This document shows, in pieces, positions 16,337 through 25,222 of a stretch of 64,000 nt of DNA. Every line of letters starts with the position of its first letter. Within the stretch, counting starts at the first letter, position 1. Origin of the DNA: Pseudomonas sp. PH1b (lineage in GTDB: Bacteria; Pseudomonadota; Gammaproteobacteria; Pseudomonadales; Pseudomonadaceae). The position numbers and the translations under genes were made by a program. The notes beneath the pieces were generated by a model. It ran no database searches, was not told the DNA's origin, and saw only the letters and a program-made list of their open reading frames with translations. Where the stretch lies: positions 310,001 through 374,000 of the forward strand of contig NZ_AYMU01000005.1 of NCBI RefSeq assembly GCF_000633395.1, written 5' to 3'.

Positions 16337-17149
16337 TCAGGACTGTGCCGGCAGCAGCAGTTCCACGCCATGCTTGCGGATCCCGTCCGCCGCCGCGGGG
16401 GCCAGGGCGGCGTCGCTGATGATGATGTCGAACTGCGCAAGTTCGGCGATCTTGTACATGCTGAAGGTGCCGTACTTGGAGCTGCTGGCCACCAGTACCA
16501 CCTGGGTCGCCGACTGCATCGCCACCTGCTTGACCTCGACCTTCAGCGCCGAGGGCGTGGTGATGCCGCGGCGCAAGTCCCAGGAACTGGTGGAGATGAA
16601 GGCCACGTCGGTCACCATCTGACGCAGGGTTGCCACCGCCAGCCCGCCGACACAGGAGTGGTTGGAGTGGTCCAGCTGCCCCCCGGTATGGATCACCGTC
16701 ACCTGGGGCGCGTCCATCAGGGCCTGGGCCACGCCGAAATCGTTGGTCACCACAGTCATCCCCGACAGGGCCTTGATGTAGGGCACGATTTCCAGGGTGC
16801 TGGTACCGGCGTCCAGGTAGACGGTCATGTCCGCTTGCAGCAGGCTCGCCGCCAGCTTGGCCATGGCCTGCTTCTGCGGCAGCTCCACCACCGCCTTGGA
16901 CTGATGGCTGGGCTCGCTGTGCAATTGGCTGGCGATGCGCACCCCGCCGGTGACCGAGTGGGCCCGGCCTTCCTGTTCCAGCAGGGCGATGTCCCGGCGC
17001 ACGGTCATGTGCGAACAGTCGAACATCTCCATCAACTGGTGCACGCTGAGCACCTGGTGCTTGCGCAACTGGCGCAGGATCTGTTCGCGACGCTGCTCGG
17101 GAATCATCGGCGTAGCGCTGTCGCTGGCGATGTCCTTGGGGTTGGGCAT
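16337..17149 (-). CDS. DeoR/GlpR-family transcriptional regulator (YgbI-like)
   Basis: 270 residues. An N-terminal helix-turn-helix (REQILRQLRKHQVLSVHQLMEMFDCSHMTVRRDIALLEQEGRAHSVTGGV, about 18-67) and a C-terminal sugar-phosphate sensor domain with DAGTSTLEIVPYI and ASSSKYG. DeoR regulators usually repress neighbouring sugar operons and are released by a phosphorylated intermediate. GGAG lies 5 bases before the ATG at 17149. Its place at the end of the ltn/otn cluster, as ygbI in E. coli, suggests it controls that operon. Confidence 0.88.
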   Translation of the reverse strand: MPNPKDIASDSATPMIPEQRREQILRQLRKHQVLSVHQLMEMFDCSHMTVRRDIALLEQEGRAHSVTGGVRIASQLHSEPSHQSKAVVELPQKQAMAKLAASLLQADMTVYLDAGTSTLEIVPYIKALSGMTVVTNDFGVAQALMDAPQVTVIHTGGQLDHSNHSCVGGLAVATLRQMVTDVAFISTSSWDLRRGITTPSALKVEVKQVAMQSATQVVLVASSSKYGTFSMYKIAELAQFDIIISDAALAPAAADGIRKHGVELLLPAQS

Positions 17150-17321
17150 GGGGGCTCCGAAGCAGACTGCGGCTGATGGCGAAAGGGCTGAGCATAGTAG
17201 CGAATCCGTGCCCTGGAGAGGAGCCCGCAATGGCCTGGCGCGGCCAAATCCGCTAGCCGCCGGTTGTTCCGGGCGCTACCCTGGCGGCCCCGCGGATCGT
17301 GGGGACCGGTTGGAGCCGCCG

Positions 17322-17657
17322 ATGAGCGACGACGAAGAGTTTTTCCAGGGCCGCCTCGGCCTCAGCACGACGTGGCGAGAAATGCGCATGAGCCATTGGC
17401 TGCACAACCCCAGGCTGGTGGAACGCGCTAGCGCGAGGGTGCTGCTGGACCTGCAGGGCAGCCTGTGGGACCTGCTCTCCAGCCATGAATCCGCCACGGC
17501 TCTGGAGCTGTCGCTGCGCCGCTATCCCGGCGATCACCCCGCCTTGACCTTGCGCATCGAGGCCATGGATTTCAGCCTGTGGCTCGGCGCGCAGCGGCTT
17601 GAGCCTGCACAGGTAGAACCGGCCCTGGAGGCGGCCTGGCAATTGCAGTGCCAGTAG
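17322..17657 (+). CDS. Hypothetical protein, 111 aa
   Basis: Starts MSDDEEFFQGRLGLSTTWREMRMSHWL with GGAG 6 bases before the ATG. Acidic, soluble, no signal peptide and no motif that I recognise. Leucine-rich helices alternate with short strands (LSLRRYPGDHPALTLRIEAMDFSLWLG). It is divergent from the DeoR-type gene (172-base gap) and convergent with the next gene 5 bases away. Confidence 0.6.
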   Translation: MSDDEEFFQGRLGLSTTWREMRMSHWLHNPRLVERASARVLLDLQGSLWDLLSSHESATALELSLRRYPGDHPALTLRIEAMDFSLWLGAQRLEPAQVEPALEAAWQLQCQ

Positions 17658-17662
17658 ACGGA

Positions 17663-17986
17663 TCAGGACTGCTGTTCATGCAGTTGGGCGTAGGCCTCGG
17701 CCTCCAGCTCGCCGTTGCCGGTGAGCGCCTGGCCGGCTTCGTTGTACAGGGCAAAGTCATGCTGCAGGCCGCCGACACTCGCTGCGCCGTCCAGGCCCAG
17801 CAGCAAGGTGTAGAGCTGGTCGGTGAGGGCGCAGTCGAGCAATGCCAGGACCTGGGCCTGTTGCTCGGCGGGCAGCGCGAGGTCGCGCAGGAGCCCAGCG
17901 GCGCGGGAGCCCGGGGTGTCCTGAAGCTGGTCCAGGTAGTGCTGTTTTTCTGCAACCCAGTGGGTCACCAGGGTTTTCGCATTCAT
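17663..17986 (-). CDS. Hypothetical protein, 107 aa
   Basis: An alpha-helical acidic protein (MNAKTLVTHWVAEKQHYLDQLQD...). The start at 17986 lies 7 bases after the stop of the solute-binding-protein gene, so the two are probably one transcript. An in-frame upstream start would overlap that gene heavily. The core LLLGLDGAASVGGLQHDFALYNEAG resembles a family of small pseudomonad proteins of unknown function. Confidence 0.65.
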   Translation of the reverse strand: MNAKTLVTHWVAEKQHYLDQLQDTPGSRAAGLLRDLALPAEQQAQVLALLDCALTDQLYTLLLGLDGAASVGGLQHDFALYNEAGQALTGNGELEAEAYAQLHEQQS

Positions 17987-17993
17987 GCCGGGT

Positions 17994-18737
17994 TCAATCC
18001 TCTGTGGCGTGGTAACGGGCCTGGTCGATATGCCAGCGCTGCTTGATCTGCAGCAGGCTGCCATCGCGTTTCATGGCCTCCAGTGCCTGTTGCCAGCGCG
18101 CCACCTGGGCGGCGTCGACCTTGGGCGAAAAGGCAATATAGGCGTCCTGGTGCATCAACGGCATCTGGTAGCGCAACTGGTCGGCCCGCAAACCCTCTTC
18201 GGCGGCAAAGGTGTTGACGCTCATGGTGTCGGCCACCACGTATTGCACGCGGCCCACCTGCAGCAGGCGCATCATGATTTCCGGGCTGTCGACGCCCCAC
18301 AGGTTTTCCACGCCCTGTTGCTTGAGGTAGCTGTAGATCAGCCACCTGCGGGGCACGGCAATCTGCCCGCGGGTCTGGCTCAGGTCGGTGACCGGCAGGT
18401 CATCGCTGTCGCGGGTATAGAGCGCGGTCTCGGTCTGCATCAGTGGGCCGACCCACTGGTAGCGCGCTTCACGCTCGGGGGTGCGCAGTACGGTAAACAC
18501 CGCAGTGTCGGGGTTTTCTCCGGCATCGCGCAGGGCACGCAGCATCGGCCGTTGCTGTACCGTCACCTGGTCGCCGCTGCGCTGCGCCAGCGCGTGGACC
18601 ACATCGACCCCGAACCCCACGATCCGCTCGCCCTGCTGGAAATGCAGCGGCGGGTGATTGTCGGTCAGTAGCCGCAGTTCCGCTCCATGGGCCCAGAGGC
18701 TCACAAGTGGCAACAGCGCCCCCAGAATCCGCTTCAT
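17994..18737 (-). CDS. Periplasmic solute-binding protein, family 3
   Basis: 247 residues. A signal peptide (MKRILGALLPLVSLWAHG) precedes a bilobal amino-acid-binding-type domain: TDNHPPLHFQQGERIVGFGVDVVHAL, TVLRTPEREARYQWVGPL and MKRDGSLLQIKQRW are family marks. No permease or ATPase genes are nearby, so it may be a lone sensor-type or orphan binding protein. AAGG precedes the start. Confidence 0.85.
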   Translation of the reverse strand: MKRILGALLPLVSLWAHGAELRLLTDNHPPLHFQQGERIVGFGVDVVHALAQRSGDQVTVQQRPMLRALRDAGENPDTAVFTVLRTPEREARYQWVGPLMQTETALYTRDSDDLPVTDLSQTRGQIAVPRRWLIYSYLKQQGVENLWGVDSPEIMMRLLQVGRVQYVVADTMSVNTFAAEEGLRADQLRYQMPLMHQDAYIAFSPKVDAAQVARWQQALEAMKRDGSLLQIKQRWHIDQARYHATED

Positions 18738-18924
18738 CCAGTGACCTTGGCAGTGAAAAAGACAGAGCTTAGTACGACTCGCCAGTGGCTGTCGCGAGAA
18801 AATCCAGACGCTCTGGGCCGGCGCTCGACAGTGGCTGCCAGCTCAGGTTTTTTTCTTCGTGACAGTCCTCTGGGCCCTTGGTCGCAGGTATTCTTGCGCG
18901 GCCTTTTCAGAATGGAATCTTTCG

Positions 18925-19971
18925 ATGTTTTCAGCCTTTATCCGTCCTCTGCAGGTCAGCGGCCTGGCGCTTGCCGCCCTGACCTGTGCCACGGCCCTGC
19001 AGGCCAGCAGTTTCGACTGCCGCAAGGCCGCCAGTGCCAGTGAAAAGGCGATTTGCGCCGACCCTTACACCGCCGGGCTGGACCGCCAGCTGGGCGAGGC
19101 CTGGACCGCGACCCTGGCCCAGTCCAGGGACCCCAAGGCGCTGCGCCTGGATCAGCGCCAGTGGCTCCGGGAGCGCGACCAGTGCGCGGCCCAATTGGCC
19201 TGCCTGCGCGGGGCCTACCTGAGCCGCCTGAGCGTGCTGCGCTACATCAACCTGCCGTTCAATTGGCAGGGCACCTGGCAGCGGGTGTCCATCAGCCCGT
19301 TCTACGCCGGGGACCTGGTGATCCAGCAGCAGGGCACGGACCGCCTGAGTTTCGATCTTTCAGCCATGGGCGGAGCCAACTCCGGCGCGTTGCACGGCAA
19401 GGCACGGATCAAGGGTGGCCAGGCCAGCTACAGCGTCGAGGGTTGCACGCTGGTGTTTCGCGCCCGCCAGGGGCTGCTGGAGGTGGACCAGCAAGGCGAT
19501 GCCTTTGCCTGTGGCGCCGGTAGCGGGGTGGTTTACGACGGGCTCTATGTGCCCAGCAAGCAGGCCCTGGCCAATCAGTACAGCCTCTTGAGCATCGCGC
19601 TGGTGCGCACCGAGAGTGAAGATCGCCAGGCGCGGCAGTTGCTCAAGGACGACTACCAGACCCTGCTGGACAGCGGCTCGGTGTTTGTCGACCAAACCGC
19701 TGCCGGCCAGACTTCTGCCGATCTGCCGGGCGCCGAGGTCACCGATATGTGGCTGCGGGGACTGGCGGACACCAATGCGGCGATTTTCGTGCGCAGCGCC
19801 CAGGGCCAGTTGTGGGTGGCGCTGTTGAAGGTGACAGGCCCCGGGGACGAGGTGCGGGTGCGCTACTACACCAGCGTGCCGGAGTGGAAGGAAAGCCTGC
19901 CGGACGTGGTGCAGAACTGGTACGAGGAACGCACCAAGGGCAAGCGCCTGGAGGTGGACATGATGCCTTGA
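18925..19971 (+). CDS. Secreted protein with N-terminal LprI-like (DUF1311) domain
   Basis: 348 residues. Signal peptide to about LQASS, then a cysteine-rich LprI domain: FDCRKAASASEKAICADPYTAGLDRQL, QRQWLRERDQCAAQLACLRGAYLSRL, four cysteines forming the usual disulfides. The LprI domain is known from a lysozyme-inhibiting lipoprotein of mycobacteria, but in pseudomonads its function is not established. The C-terminal part is beta-rich and unrecognised. The start at 18925 gives a clean signal peptide. Confidence 0.8.
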   Translation: MFSAFIRPLQVSGLALAALTCATALQASSFDCRKAASASEKAICADPYTAGLDRQLGEAWTATLAQSRDPKALRLDQRQWLRERDQCAAQLACLRGAYLSRLSVLRYINLPFNWQGTWQRVSISPFYAGDLVIQQQGTDRLSFDLSAMGGANSGALHGKARIKGGQASYSVEGCTLVFRARQGLLEVDQQGDAFACGAGSGVVYDGLYVPSKQALANQYSLLSIALVRTESEDRQARQLLKDDYQTLLDSGSVFVDQTAAGQTSADLPGAEVTDMWLRGLADTNAAIFVRSAQGQLWVALLKVTGPGDEVRVRYYTSVPEWKESLPDVVQNWYEERTKGKRLEVDMMP

Positions 19972-20250
19972 CCCTCCAGGCCCCAGCCGTGGTGGCAAGC
20001 GCGACGGGGGCGGGGGCGAGGAGATTTCGCCGGGCGGATGCTGTGGCGCATCGGCGCAACTGCTAGAGTCTCGCCCCTGGCAGGGTGCCCTGCGCTTCCG
20101 GCAGGCCATGGACGCAGGGTAAAAGCCGGGGCCTGCCGGGCAAATTCGATCGGTTGGTGACGCGAAGCCATCGCGAGCGTCTACGACTTAGCAAGTGACA
20201 CTGCCGCCGCCGTCATCGGCGTCTGGCACATTGAAATTGGGAGATTCTGT
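19972..20250 (+). other. Region upstream of fabV
   Basis: About 280 bases with no gene that I can support. The fabV promoter must lie here; no operator stands out. Confidence 0.4.
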
Positions 20251-21447
20251 ATGGTCATCAAACCCCGCGTTCGCGGCTTTATCTGTGTGACGACCCATCC
20301 GGTGGGTTGCGAAGCCAACGTCAAGCAACAGATCGATTACGTCACCCAGCAGGGCGCCATCGACGCAGGGCCGAAGAACGTACTGGTACTCGGCGCTTCC
20401 ACCGGCTATGGCCTGGCGGCGCGGATCACCGCAGCGTTCGGCTGCGGCGCCAACACCCTCGGGGTGTTCTTCGAGCGCGGCAGCGTTGACGGCAAACTGG
20501 GCACTGCCGGCTGGTACAACACCGCGGCGTTCCACAAGTTTGCCGAGGAAAAGGGCCTGTACGCCAAGAGCATCAATGGCGACGCCTTCTCCGATGCGGT
20601 CAAGGCCGAGACCATCGAGACCATCAAGCGCGACCTGGGCAAGATCGACCTGGTGGTCTACAGCCTGGCCGCGCCGCGCCGCACCCATCCCAAGACTGGT
20701 GAAGTGCTGACCTCGACCCTCAAGCCCCTGGGCAAGTCCGTGACCCTGCGCGGTGTCGACACCGACAAGGAAATCGTCAAGGAAACCACCCTGCAGCCGG
20801 CGACCCAGGAAGAGATCGACGGCACCGTGGCGGTGATGGGCGGCGAAGACTGGCAGATGTGGATCGACGCGCTGCATGAAGCCGGGGTCCTGGCCGAAGG
20901 CGCGAAGACCACCGCCTTCACCTACCTGGGCGAGAAGCTGACCCACGACATCTATTGGAACGGTTCCATCGGCGAAGCCAAGAAGGACCTGGACCAGAAA
21001 GTCATTGGCATGCGCCAGCAACTGGCCGACCTGGGCGGCGACGCTCGCGTTTCGGTGCTCAAGGCCGTGGTGACCCAGGCCAGCTCGGCGATCCCGATCA
21101 TGCCGCTGTACCTGTCGCTGCTGTTCAAGGTGATGAAGGAGCAGGGCAGCCACGAAGGTTGCATCGAACAGGTCTACGGCCTGTACAAGGACAGCCTGTA
21201 CAACAGCGAGCCGGTGATCGACCAGGACGGCCGCCTGCGTGCCGACTACAAGGAACTGCAACCGGCGGTCCAGGACCGGGTCAAGCAGCTGTGGGACCAG
21301 GTCACTAGTGAGAATCTCTACGAGATGACCGACTTCGTCGGCTACAAGCAAGAGTTCCTGCGCCTGTTCGGTTTCGAGATCCCGGGGGTCGACTACGAAG
21401 CCGACGTCGATCCGGACGTGAAGATCAACAACCTGATCCAGCTGTAA
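20251..21447 (+). CDS. fabV: Enoyl-ACP (trans-2-enoyl-CoA) reductase, NADH, FabV type
   Basis: 398 residues, the normal FabV length. The NADH site [28 protein letters not shown] is near residues 45-72, and the catalytic pair is Y235/K244 in [10 protein letters not shown] (Y-x8-K spacing, longer than in FabI). FabV completes the fatty-acid elongation cycle and is refractory to triclosan. GGGAG lies 7 bases before the ATG, and a strong terminator follows. A fabI gene is also present in this window at 56440. Confidence 0.97.
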   Translation: MVIKPRVRGFICVTTHPVGCEANVKQQIDYVTQQGAIDAGPKNVLVLGASTGYGLAARITAAFGCGANTLGVFFERGSVDGKLGTAGWYNTAAFHKFAEEKGLYAKSINGDAFSDAVKAETIETIKRDLGKIDLVVYSLAAPRRTHPKTGEVLTSTLKPLGKSVTLRGVDTDKEIVKETTLQPATQEEIDGTVAVMGGEDWQMWIDALHEAGVLAEGAKTTAFTYLGEKLTHDIYWNGSIGEAKKDLDQKVIGMRQQLADLGGDARVSVLKAVVTQASSAIPIMPLYLSLLFKVMKEQGSHEGCIEQVYGLYKDSLYNSEPVIDQDGRLRADYKELQPAVQDRVKQLWDQVTSENLYEMTDFVGYKQEFLRLFGFEIPGVDYEADVDPDVKINNLIQL

Positions 21448-21468
21448 TCCTGACGTAGCGTTTCACTG

Positions 21469-21496
21469 CAACGCCCCTCAAGCCTGAGGGGCGTTG
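21469..21496 (+). terminator. Rho-independent terminator of fabV
   Basis: CAACGCCCCTCA and TGAGGGGCGTTG form a perfect 12-bp stem with an AGCC loop, followed by TCGTTTCT. It may also serve the convergent thioesterase gene. Confidence 0.85.
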
Positions 21497-21506
21497 TCGT
21501 TTCTGC

Positions 21507-21947
21507 TCAGGCCAACTTCACGTTCATGGTGATCTGCGCCGTGAACACGGCCTGGTCCTCCTCGTTGAAGGCGGTTACCGCCACCACCTTGTCGCCGGCA
21601 CTGGCCCAGTCCACGGCGCTGCCATCAGCCACCGTACGCACGCTGCCCTTGGCCTTGGCCAGGTATTGCACGCTCATGCCCTTGGGAATCCAACGCGCGC
21701 CGGCGGGAATGCTGGCGTCGGTCATGACCCCGGCCGCCAGTTCCGCGGCGTTGCACAGGGCGATGGCGTGCACCGTGCCCAGGTGATTGGTGATCTCCCG
21801 GCGAAACGGCAGGCGCACCTGGCAATGGCCGGGCTGCAGCTCGTCGATCAACGGGTTGATGGTGGCGAAGTAGGGCGCCATCTGGCAGGCCATCTGGGTG
21901 AATTTTTCCGCGCCGGCGGAATTGAACATGCTGAGCACCTGACTCAT
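21507..21947 (-). CDS. Hot-dog-fold thioesterase-like protein (DUF4442)
   Basis: 146 residues. Family features are PYFATINPLIDELQPGHCQVRLPFRREITNHLGTVHAIALCNAAELAAGVM, corresponding to the hot-dog helix and its active-site region. Such proteins hydrolyse acyl-CoA or acyl-ACP thioesters. AGAGG precedes the start. It is divergent from the TetR gene and shares a 150-base intergenic region with a palindromic operator. Confidence 0.85.
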   Translation of the reverse strand: MSQVLSMFNSAGAEKFTQMACQMAPYFATINPLIDELQPGHCQVRLPFRREITNHLGTVHAIALCNAAELAAGVMTDASIPAGARWIPKGMSVQYLAKAKGSVRTVADGSAVDWASAGDKVVAVTAFNEEDQAVFTAQITMNVKLA

Positions 21948-21979
21948 GGAAATGCCTCTTGCAGGGTTATCGGGATTAA

Positions 21980-21996
21980 ACAGAATAATATTCTGT
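21980..21996. promoter_or_regulatory. 17-bp palindrome, probable TetR-family operator
   Basis: ACAGAATA-A-TATTCTGT is a perfect palindrome with a single central base. A second, partial copy (GAACAATATTCTGC) follows at 22001-22014. It lies between the divergent thioesterase and TetR-type genes, 33 bases before the thioesterase start. Confidence 0.75.
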
Positions 21997-22099
21997 AAAA
22001 GAACAATATTCTGCTAACGGAAAATCTGTCAAGCTGCCAGGCCTGTGCAAACCGGGCCGAGGGGCCCGCTTCCGTGAACCTGCGAGGACCTGCCAAGCC

Positions 22100-22720
22100 A
22101 TGCCGGATACCCAACTGCTGGAGCGCCGCTACCCGGGGCGGCGCGCCGAACTCAAGCGCGCGATCCTCAAACAGGCCCTGGTGAGCTTCAACCAGCAAGG
22201 CCTGGAAGCCACCACCATCGAGATGATCCGCGCCGAATGCGACACCAGCGTCGGTGCCATCTATCACCACTTCGGCAACAAGGAAGGGCTGGTGGCGGCG
22301 CTGTTCTTCGCCGCCCTGGAAGACCAGGGGCAATTGCGCGACCAGTACCTGGAGCCGGCCGGCACGTTGCAGCAGGGGGTCCAGGCTTTGGTCCACAGTT
22401 ATGTGGACTGGGTCGACCAGCAGCCGGAATGGGCGCGCTTTCAGTTCCAGGCGCGCTTCGCCGTGGCCAAGGGGCCGTTCGCCGAGGAACTGGCGAACCG
22501 CAACCGGCTGCGCAACCGCACCCTGCTGGGGTGGATGAAAGAGCGCTCCGAGGATGGCCTGCTGCAGCGCTGGCCGGCGGAACTGGTGCCTTCGTTGATC
22601 GTCGGGCCGGCGGAGAACTACTGCCGGGCCTGGTTGTCCGGGCGGGTCCAGGCAAGCCCCGCAAGCTACCGCGAACAGCTGGCGGCGGCGGCCTGGCGCT
22701 CCCTCGGCGGCGCGCAGTAG
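22100..22720 (+). CDS. TetR-family transcriptional regulator
   Basis: 206 residues with the N-terminal TetR helix-turn-helix (RAILKQALVSFNQQGLEATTIEMIRAECDTSVGAIYHHFGNKEGLVAALF, about 22-70). The C-terminal ligand domain is of the type found in regulators of fatty-acid or drug genes. It probably represses itself and the divergent thioesterase through the ACAGAATA palindrome. The ligand is unknown; an acyl-CoA is plausible given the partner and the nearby fabV. Confidence 0.9.
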   Translation: MPDTQLLERRYPGRRAELKRAILKQALVSFNQQGLEATTIEMIRAECDTSVGAIYHHFGNKEGLVAALFFAALEDQGQLRDQYLEPAGTLQQGVQALVHSYVDWVDQQPEWARFQFQARFAVAKGPFAEELANRNRLRNRTLLGWMKERSEDGLLQRWPAELVPSLIVGPAENYCRAWLSGRVQASPASYREQLAAAAWRSLGGAQ

Positions 22721-22846
22721 CGGCCCCGTGCAGCGCCAGCGGCAACGGCAGGGCAAGGCCATGGCCAGGCAATTGCGCAAGATTGTTCAAGCCAGCCGTG
22801 CGGCGGGCTGGCACAGTCACTGTCCGTTTCTTGCGTGCAGGCTGTT

Positions 22847-23545
22847 ATGACCCGCGTTCTTCTTCCCCGCGCCGCCTTTTTGCGCGGTGCCATTGCCATC
22901 ATGCCGCTGTCCCTGGCCACTGCGCCCTGGGGCTTGCTGGCGGGCTCCATGGCCATCGAGGCCAATCTCACACCACTGCAGGGCCAGGGCCTGTCGAGCA
23001 TCGTGTTTGCCGGCGCCGCGCAACTGGTGGCGATCGGCATGCTCAAGGGCGGCGCGGGGATCTTCTCGATCCTCTTGACCACCTTGCTCCTGACCTCCCA
23101 GCACCTGCTCTACGGCATGAGCATGCGCTCGGTGATCTCGCCCTTGCCCGGCCGTTGGCGGGTCGGCCTGGGCTTCTTGCTCACCGATGAGCTGTTCGCC
23201 CTGACCAGCGCCCATGACAAGCAGCAATTCGACCGCTGGTACGCCCTGGGCGTGGGCCTGACCTTCTATGTGGCGTGGAACCTGTTCACCTTGCTGGGCA
23301 TCGTCCTGGGCAAGAGCATTCCCGGGCTGGAGCACCTGGGGCTGGACTTCTCCATTGCCGCCACCTTCATCGCCCTGATCACGCCGCTGGTGCGCAACCT
23401 GCCCACGGTGGTCTGCGTCGCGGTGTCGCTGTTCTGCTCGGTGCTGTTCAGCTACTGGCAATGGGGCTCGGCCCTGGTCCTCGCGGGCCTGGCGGGCATG
23501 ACTGCGGGGTTTCTCTGCAACAAGCTGTATCGGGGGCGTACATGA
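22847..23545 (+). CDS. azlC: AzlC-family branched-chain amino acid exporter, large subunit
   Basis: 232 residues with about five or six membrane segments. Family motifs are RGAIAIMPLSLATAPWGLLAGSMA, IVFAGAAQLVAIGML and HLLYGMSM. AzlC and AzlD form an inner-membrane permease that exports branched-chain amino acids or analogues. The ATG at 22847 fits the family N-terminus. The stop overlaps the azlD start by four bases. Confidence 0.88.
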   Translation: MTRVLLPRAAFLRGAIAIMPLSLATAPWGLLAGSMAIEANLTPLQGQGLSSIVFAGAAQLVAIGMLKGGAGIFSILLTTLLLTSQHLLYGMSMRSVISPLPGRWRVGLGFLLTDELFALTSAHDKQQFDRWYALGVGLTFYVAWNLFTLLGIVLGKSIPGLEHLGLDFSIAATFIALITPLVRNLPTVVCVAVSLFCSVLFSYWQWGSALVLAGLAGMTAGFLCNKLYRGRT

Positions 23546-23856
23546 TGGTCTGGGCAGTGATTCTGGGCATGGGCCTGCTGGTCTTTCTCAACCGCTATGT
23601 GTTCCTCGAACCGCGCCTGCCGCTGCGCCTGAGCAGCAATGCGCGGCAGTTCCTCGGCTTCGCGGTGCCGGGCATGCTCACCGCCATCTGCGGGCCGATC
23701 GTGTTCATGCCCGACCACCAGTTGAACCTGCAGTGGGACAACCCTTACCTGTTGAGCTCCCTGGTGGCCATCGTGCTGGTGATCTACACCCGCAATACCC
23801 TGGTCAGCATGCTGCTGAGCATGGGTTTCTTTTTCCTTCTGCGCTGGTGGCTCTGA
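23542..23856 (+). CDS. azlD: AzlD-family branched-chain amino acid exporter, small subunit
   Basis: 104 residues with three or four hydrophobic helices (MVWAVILGMGLLVFLNRYVFL, QFLGFAVPGMLTAICGPIVF, LVAIVLVIYTRNTLVSMLLSMGFFFLLRWW). It overlaps azlC by ATGA, as expected for the obligate partner. Two ATG codons lie in tandem at 23542 and 23545. Confidence 0.88.
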   Translation: MMVWAVILGMGLLVFLNRYVFLEPRLPLRLSSNARQFLGFAVPGMLTAICGPIVFMPDHQLNLQWDNPYLLSSLVAIVLVIYTRNTLVSMLLSMGFFFLLRWWL

Positions 23857-23923
23857 GGGGGGATTGAGGTAGCCTGTAGCCCCTTTGGCCCAGGCCACCT
23901 GACCACCGCAACGGATGCATCGG

Positions 23924-24061
23924 ATGAACGAGTTTCCCCACGATATCGACCTTGAGAGCTGTTGGGACAAGGCCGCCAGCGGCAAGATCAACCAGCCGCC
24001 TCCCAGCGATCAGTTGATCGCCGAACTCCAGGCGTCGCTGGAGCGGGAGGTACAGCCATGA
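23924..24061 (+). CDS. Small acidic protein, 45 aa, coupled to the Nudix gene
   Basis: A short frame starting [21 protein letters not shown] and ending in a 4-base ATGA overlap with the Nudix gene. An alternative in-frame ATG is at 23915. Codon choice is typical of the genome and the exact overlap supports translation. No signal or membrane segment. Unknown function; it could be a partner or merely a leader of the fused enzyme. Confidence 0.55.
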   Translation: MNEFPHDIDLESCWDKAASGKINQPPPSDQLIAELQASLEREVQP

Positions 24062-25017
24062 GCGAGGAATCGATCCGCGTCACCGGCGAGGAGTTGCTGT
24101 CCAGCAACTGGTATGTGCTGAAGAAATTCAGCTTCGAGCTGCGTCGCCGCGACGGCAGTTGGCAGCCTCAGGTCCGCGAGGTCTATGACCGGGGCAATGG
24201 CGCGACCATCCTGCTGTACAACCTTGAACAGCGCACGGTGTTGCTGACCCGGCAGTTTCGCATGCCGGCCTTTGTCAACGACCACAGCGGCTACCTGATC
24301 GAGACCGCCGCCGGCCTGCTGGACAATGCCAGCCCCGAGGTGCGCATTCGCCAGGAGGCGGAGGAGGAGACCGGCTACCGGGTGCAGGCGGTGCAGAAGG
24401 TCTTCGATGCCTTCATGAGCCCGGGTTCGGTGACCGAGCGGGTGCACTTTTTCATCGGCCGCTACCAGGCCGAAGATCGGGTCAACGCAGGCGGTGGCCT
24501 GGAACACGAAGGGGAGGATATCGAGGTCCTGGAACTGGACTTCGAGCAGGCCCTGGCGATGATCGGTTCCGGGGAGATCGTCGACGGCAAGACCATCATG
24601 CTGCTGCAGTACCTGCAGTTGCACTTGCTCAAGCCCCGTAGCCTGATGGTGCTGGTGGCCGGGCCTTATCGTTCCGGCACCGAGGATGACCCGGCCCGGC
24701 TGGCTGACAACGTCGAGGCCATGGAGCGGTGTGCGGCCCAGGTGCTGGCAGCGGGGCACTTTCCGGTGCTGGGGGAATGGGTGGCGCTGCCCATGACCCG
24801 CCTGGCAGGCTCGCTCGAAGTCGGCGATGCGGTGTACAACGCGCAGTTCCATGCCTACGCCGAGCGCCTGCTGGAGCGCTGCGACGCGGTGCTGCGCATC
24901 GGCGGGCCGTCGGCGGGCGCCGATGCCATGGTCAGCATCGGTGAGCGCCTGGGCCTGGGGATCTATCAGCAGGTTGGACAATTGCCGGTGATTGTCCCGC
25001 AGGCGCAACAGGCCTGA
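24058..25017 (+). CDS. NudK-type Nudix hydrolase fused to a DUF4406 domain
   Basis: 319 residues. Residues of about 1-190 are a NudK/AdpP-like Nudix enzyme (Nudix box [22 protein letters not shown], with the family-specific QEAEEETGY form; upstream [18 protein letters not shown]), which hydrolyses nucleotide sugars such as GDP-mannose or ADP-ribose. Residues of about 200-319 ([31 protein letters not shown]...[25 protein letters not shown]) match DUF4406, a Rossmann-like domain related to nucleoside deoxyribosyltransferases. The fusion suggests that both act on one nucleotide pathway. Confidence 0.82.
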   Translation: MSEESIRVTGEELLSSNWYVLKKFSFELRRRDGSWQPQVREVYDRGNGATILLYNLEQRTVLLTRQFRMPAFVNDHSGYLIETAAGLLDNASPEVRIRQEAEEETGYRVQAVQKVFDAFMSPGSVTERVHFFIGRYQAEDRVNAGGGLEHEGEDIEVLELDFEQALAMIGSGEIVDGKTIMLLQYLQLHLLKPRSLMVLVAGPYRSGTEDDPARLADNVEAMERCAAQVLAAGHFPVLGEWVALPMTRLAGSLEVGDAVYNAQFHAYAERLLERCDAVLRIGGPSAGADAMVSIGERLGLGIYQQVGQLPVIVPQAQQA

Positions 25018-25018
25018 T

Positions 25019-25042
25019 CCCCGGCCATGGCCCTGGCCGGGG
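25019..25042 (+). terminator. Hairpin after the Nudix-DUF4406 gene
   Basis: CCCCGGCCA and TGGCCGGGG form a perfect 9-bp stem with a 6-base loop directly past the stop codon. The T-run is missing, so efficiency is uncertain. Confidence 0.55.
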
Positions 25043-25222
25043 CTGGATCCGCTGCCGGCGCTTGAGGGCCGGGCCCTGGCCCTGAGCGCCCGGTTCCGGG
25101 CGTTTCTTCACGCTTGGCGGGAAAATACTGTCTATCGTCAATAGGCAAGCGGGAGCTTCGTCAAAGGCCCGGCGCGGTCTGAACCATGCCGGTCGGTTTG
25201 TCGCCATGGCGCCTGGAGCATT

